Assembly: GCA_958451915.1 (NCBI GenBank)
Contig: CAUDRX010000009.1
Span: 1 to 27,835 of the forward strand
DNA length: 27,835 bases
Source: an uncultured Peptococcaceae bacterium
GTDB lineage: Bacteria; Bacillota; Peptococcia; Peptococcales; Peptococcaceae
Direction: 5' to 3'
This document shows positions 25,692 to 27,835 of the stretch, piece by piece. The notes beneath the pieces were generated by a model. The model had not been told where the DNA came from and made no database searches. It saw only the letters and a list, made by a program, of their open reading frames with translations. Position 1 is the stretch's first letter. Each line of letters starts with the position of its first letter. The position numbers and the translations under genes were made by a program.

Positions 25692-25702
25692 AATTTTTTC
25701 AT
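25661..25702 (-). other. Frame-shifted signal-peptide start of the amidase gene
   Basis: From the ATG at 25702 the frame reads MKKLWTLLLCVCL and then TAG at 25661-25663. Reading one base back at CTTTAG continues as LVPTNVFA-ATNE, which with the first part is a textbook Sec signal peptide. A one-base loss in the CTTT run, or a slip in the A6 run right after the start codon, would explain it. Sequencing error, true mutation and programmed frameshift cannot be told apart here. Confidence 0.75.
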
Positions 25703-25729
25703 TGTAATTTCTCCTTATTTAAATCATTA

Positions 25730-25894
25730 CTACCATTTCTTTAAGCAATCTAACTCTTCTGGCTGCTCTGGCTCAAAAAACGGAAACATGCACGCACTGT
25801 TTGCTGCAAAGGACACTGCCAGCATCGCAAACGCTGCCAGCATGGTCCCTCCTTTTATAAGCAGCGCATCGGTAATGGTCTTAACCTTACTCAT
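25730..25894 (-). CDS. agrD: AgrD-type autoinducer pre-peptide (cyclic lactone/thiolactone)
   Basis: The 54-residue peptide starts 5 bp after GGAGGTGA. It has the AgrD plan: an amphipathic, partly hydrophobic N-terminal leader (residues 1-33), a short core with a single central cysteine (NSACMFPF, Cys35), and an acidic C-terminal recognition tail EPEQPEELDC. In known AgrD proteins the membrane peptidase AgrB cuts before the tail and joins the new C-terminus to the cysteine to make a small ring; the leader is removed on export. By analogy the ring here is CMFPF or CMFPFF, with a few N-terminal residues such as NSA outside it. The exact cut sites are inferred. A second Cys50 in the tail is unusual but falls in the discarded part. 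It lies 17 bp behind agrB and about 27 bp before the amidase start. Confidence 0.9.
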   Translation of the reverse strand: MSKVKTITDALLIKGGTMLAAFAMLAVSFAANSACMFPFFEPEQPEELDCLKKW

Positions 25895-25911
25895 TATTGT
25901 CACCTCCCTTT

Positions 25912-26481
25912 CTAATTGACAGATCTCACTGCCATAATGGACAGCGTTTCTGCCAAGGATCCGAGCAAAAGCGCGAAAATAATCGTGTTTTCTGGCCACA
26001 GCGCCATGCCGATCAGGATCAGCAGCACCTCGATGCCACTGATCACTCGACTGATCCTGCGATAGTTCTGCCGCGCCGCTGGAGTGACCCGGTGGTTGTG
26101 ATGAACGACGGGCGCCCTGCGCCAGACGACCCAGCCAGACAGGACACACCCTGCCAGCGCCAGCATCCGATACCAGTCCGCTGGAACAAGGACGAGCGCC
26201 ACAGCAAACACCCCATACACCACCAGCGAGACCAGAAAACAACGCAGCCGTGTACTGGCATGGTAGCCGCCGGCATAGACACGGAGCGGGATAAACGCCA
26301 GGAAGAATGCCACCGTCTGCCAGAAATTGCCAACGATCACAGCGAGAAACAGGATGCTCACCAGTTCCAAGGTTGATGAACAGATCGCTTCCAAGCCGTA
26401 ACGGTACACGGGTACATCCTTTTCCTGAATGACGCCACGATCAGCAAGACGATCGGCGGTGAACTGTGCCAGATTCTGCAT
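25912..26481 (-). CDS. agrB: AgrB-type membrane endopeptidase for the autoinducer
   Basis: The ATG at 26481 is chosen because AAAGGAGTGAG lies before it and because it gives the family's usual length, 189 residues; the frame is open further but overlaps the promoter. It has the AgrB signature: five to six hydrophobic segments and the catalytic pair His74 and Cys81 in GGYHASTRLRCFLVS, spaced seven apart as in Staphylococcus aureus AgrB (His77/Cys84). AgrB cuts AgrD at its C-terminal side through the cysteine and helps form the ring at the membrane. The next gene is agrD. It is driven by the extended -10 promoter at 26511-26519. Confidence 0.95.
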   Translation of the reverse strand: MQNLAQFTADRLADRGVIQEKDVPVYRYGLEAICSSTLELVSILFLAVIVGNFWQTVAFFLAFIPLRVYAGGYHASTRLRCFLVSLVVYGVFAVALVLVPADWYRMLALAGCVLSGWVVWRRAPVVHHNHRVTPAARQNYRRISRVISGIEVLLILIGMALWPENTIIFALLLGSLAETLSIMAVRSVN

Positions 26482-26510
26482 GAATATTCTCACTCCTTTG
26501 CGTTTGCTAG

Positions 26511-26519
26511 AGTATAGCA
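26511..26519 (-). promoter_or_regulatory. Extended -10 promoter of the agrB operon
   Basis: TGC directly before TATACT is an extended -10 element. It stands about 30 bp upstream of the agrB start and directly follows the T run of the agrC terminator. No good -35 is possible inside the hairpin, consistent with a promoter that depends on the extended -10 or an activator. Confidence 0.6.
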
Positions 26520-26520
26520 T

Positions 26521-26558
26521 AAAAAAAGCGGCCTGTGCCGGAAAGTGGCGCAAGCCGC
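26521..26558 (-). terminator. Intrinsic terminator between agrC and agrB
   Basis: GCGGCTTGCGCC and GGCACAGGCCGC form a 12-bp stem with one mismatch and a 7-base loop, followed on the minus strand by seven T residues. It separates the kinase gene from the agrB operon. Confidence 0.88.
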
Positions 26559-26624
26559 AGTTAAGTGTCAGCGAAATGCAATGCATAAAAGAATATTCTT
26601 TTTATGAGCAACATATGCAATCTA

Positions 26625-27835
26625 TTATTCTTCATTCAGGAATAGCACAAAGGACAGGGTAAACCATCCATCCTCCCACACCACTTCCGGCGTGCCGCCG
26701 TACTTGGCCAGGGCAGTAGTGAGGTTTGCGAAGCCGTAGCCATGGTTTTCTTTGTCAGGTTTCGAGGTGGTCAGGCGATCATCCTGCGGCGGTGGGGCGG
26801 TGTTGGCGATCTGGCAGACGAGCATCTCCCCCTGCTGCACGAGCTGAAAGCGGATGCATTTCTCGCCATGGGCGAGCCGGGTGCAGGCCTCGATGGCATT
26901 GTCGAGGGCATTGCTGAAGATGATGCCGAGGTCGACAGGGTCCACAGCGAGCTGCTCAGCGATCTGCACGCGCAGGTCAAAGGCGATCCCCAGCCGCTCG
27001 GCCATGGCCTGCTTGGTGCTGATGATGGCGTCAAGGGCGATGTTGCCGGTATCGACGGATGGCGCAGCAGCCTCGACATTGCCCAACAGCGTCCGCAGGA
27101 AGCGTCGCCCCCCGGCACTGTCGCTGCGGGCAAAGTAGCCGTCCAGGGCCAGGAGCTGGTTGGTGATGTCGTGCTTGAAGGCACGGAGCTCCTCCTGCTT
27201 GAGGCGCAACTCCGACTGGTGCCTGAGCTGGGCACGGAGCGCCCGCTGGTACTGCTCCTGCATGCGCAGGGCGGCACTCTGCTGGGCCAGACGCTCGTAG
27301 AGATAGAGGGCAAAGAAGGTGCCGAAGAACAGGCCGCACGCCGCAACCACTGCCATGCCATTGTAGGCAGTGGTACCGATCTCGTGGGTCAGCTTGAAGA
27401 TCAGGAATACAGCCGCAAGTGAGCTGGCAAATAGCAGCACGAACATCAGCCAGTAGGCGCCATCTTCCTGGTAGCGTTTTTCTTTAAACCGTATCCGGAT
27501 CGCAAAACAGACCGCCAGCCCCAGGATCTTAGAAATAAACGTGCCTAAGAAAAAATATTCAGGAACAACAAGCACTGCTTCTACTTCCATTGAAAATACA
27601 AAGGTGATCATATACAAGGTGATCATCTCTGTCACTCCGATGATCAATACACCAAAGACCGCGACCAGCACGCGACGATGCATTCTTCCTTCATAAAATA
27701 GTGATATCAAAAATGCCGCGGCTACACAACCACCTATATTTAAAACAGAATATAACAAAAAGTGATTGCACACGGCAATCATCCCTGCCAGCATGAGAAC
27801 TCCGACGCCATAGCCCCACAAGGGCATCGTGTCCC
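26625..27835 (-). CDS. agrC: AgrC-like GHKL sensor histidine kinase (5' end at or beyond window edge)
   Basis: The frame is open to the window edge. The first Met in view is at 27827, 400 residues from the end, and no ribosome site can be seen, so the true start may lie outside. About six membrane segments fill the first 205 residues. A coiled linker follows, then the dimerisation helix with FKHDITNQLLALDGYF (phospho-acceptor His) and a GHKL-type ATPase domain with SNALDNAIEAC and HGYGFANL. This is the AgrC/ComD (HPK10) arrangement. The membrane part should bind the cyclic peptide made by AgrB/AgrD and signal to an AgrA-type LytTR regulator. No such regulator is in the window; it may lie just upstream of this gene. 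A terminator separates it from agrB. Confidence 0.9.
   Translation of the reverse strand, partial: DTMPLWGYGVGVLMLAGMIAVCNHFLLYSVLNIGGCVAAAFLISLFYEGRMHRRVLVAVFGVLIIGVTEMITLYMITFVFSMEVEAVLVVPEYFFLGTFISKILGLAVCFAIRIRFKEKRYQEDGAYWLMFVLLFASSLAAVFLIFKLTHEIGTTAYNGMAVVAACGLFFGTFFALYLYERLAQQSAALRMQEQYQRALRAQLRHQSELRLKQEELRAFKHDITNQLLALDGYFARSDSAGGRRFLRTLLGNVEAAAPSVDTGNIALDAIISTKQAMAERLGIAFDLRVQIAEQLAVDPVDLGIIFSNALDNAIEACTRLAHGEKCIRFQLVQQGEMLVCQIANTAPPPQDDRLTTSKPDKENHGYGFANLTTALAKYGGTPEVVWEDGWFTLSFVLFLNEE

Noticed and set aside
25894..26242. Longer frame in which AgrD would be the C-terminus of a 170-residue protein.
   Set aside because: The upstream part is agrB in another frame, and the ATG at 25894 has an ideal GGAGGTGA site and gives a normal AgrD length.

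Overview
The window is a chromosomal stretch of a Gram-positive-type anaerobe. I place it in Bacillota (Clostridia or a relative) by inference: strong AGGAGG-type ribosome sites, sigma-A promoters, lipoprotein signal peptides, an S-layer-homology (SLH) protein, an AgrB/AgrD/AgrC quorum-sensing cassette and IS1182-family remnants. Genus and species cannot be read from it. Base composition is mostly GC-rich, except for a clearly AT-richer amidase gene. Every gene I can support lies on the minus strand, so the text reads from high to low coordinates. I see no rRNA, tRNA or CRISPR.

Layout. (1) 27835-24381: agr region, with an AgrC-like GHKL kinase (5' end possibly outside the window), terminator, promoter, agrB, agrD, a secreted Amidase_6-type enzyme, and a lipoprotein that repeats the enzyme's non-catalytic N-terminal domain. 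The last four form one tight operon. The amidase signal peptide is split from the enzyme by a frame change. (2) 23531-22248: a 56-aa membrane protein and a YdcZ/DUF606-type DMT transporter, each with its own promoter and terminator. (3) 22047-17841: an alkaline-phosphatase-superfamily phosphodiesterase, an unrecognised protein and an M20D amidohydrolase. (4) 17677-16022: a membrane diguanylate cyclase. (5) 15882-10245: a MacB/FtsX-type ABC transporter, a 59-bp inverted repeat, an OmpR-type regulator, a sensor-less kinase and a zinc-ribbon membrane protein, resembling antimicrobial-peptide or envelope-stress modules. (6) 10237-9194: a truncated IS1182 element fused to the 3' third of a transaldolase gene, followed by a C39-like cysteine peptidase. 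(7) 8969-3647: a MalT/LuxR-type ATPase regulator and, next to it, a large secreted protein with an aerolysin-like segment, Ig-like domains and SLH repeats. (8) 3556-1: an SdsA1/BDS1-type alkylsulfatase lipoprotein and a second lipoprotein, probably a beta-propeller, running off the window.

The two most interesting units are the agr-linked amidase with its paralogous lipoprotein (a possible quorum-controlled hydrolase with a decoy, partner or immunity protein), and the surface-anchored aerolysin-like protein beside a dedicated-looking LuxR regulator. These functions are inferred from motifs and arrangement only.
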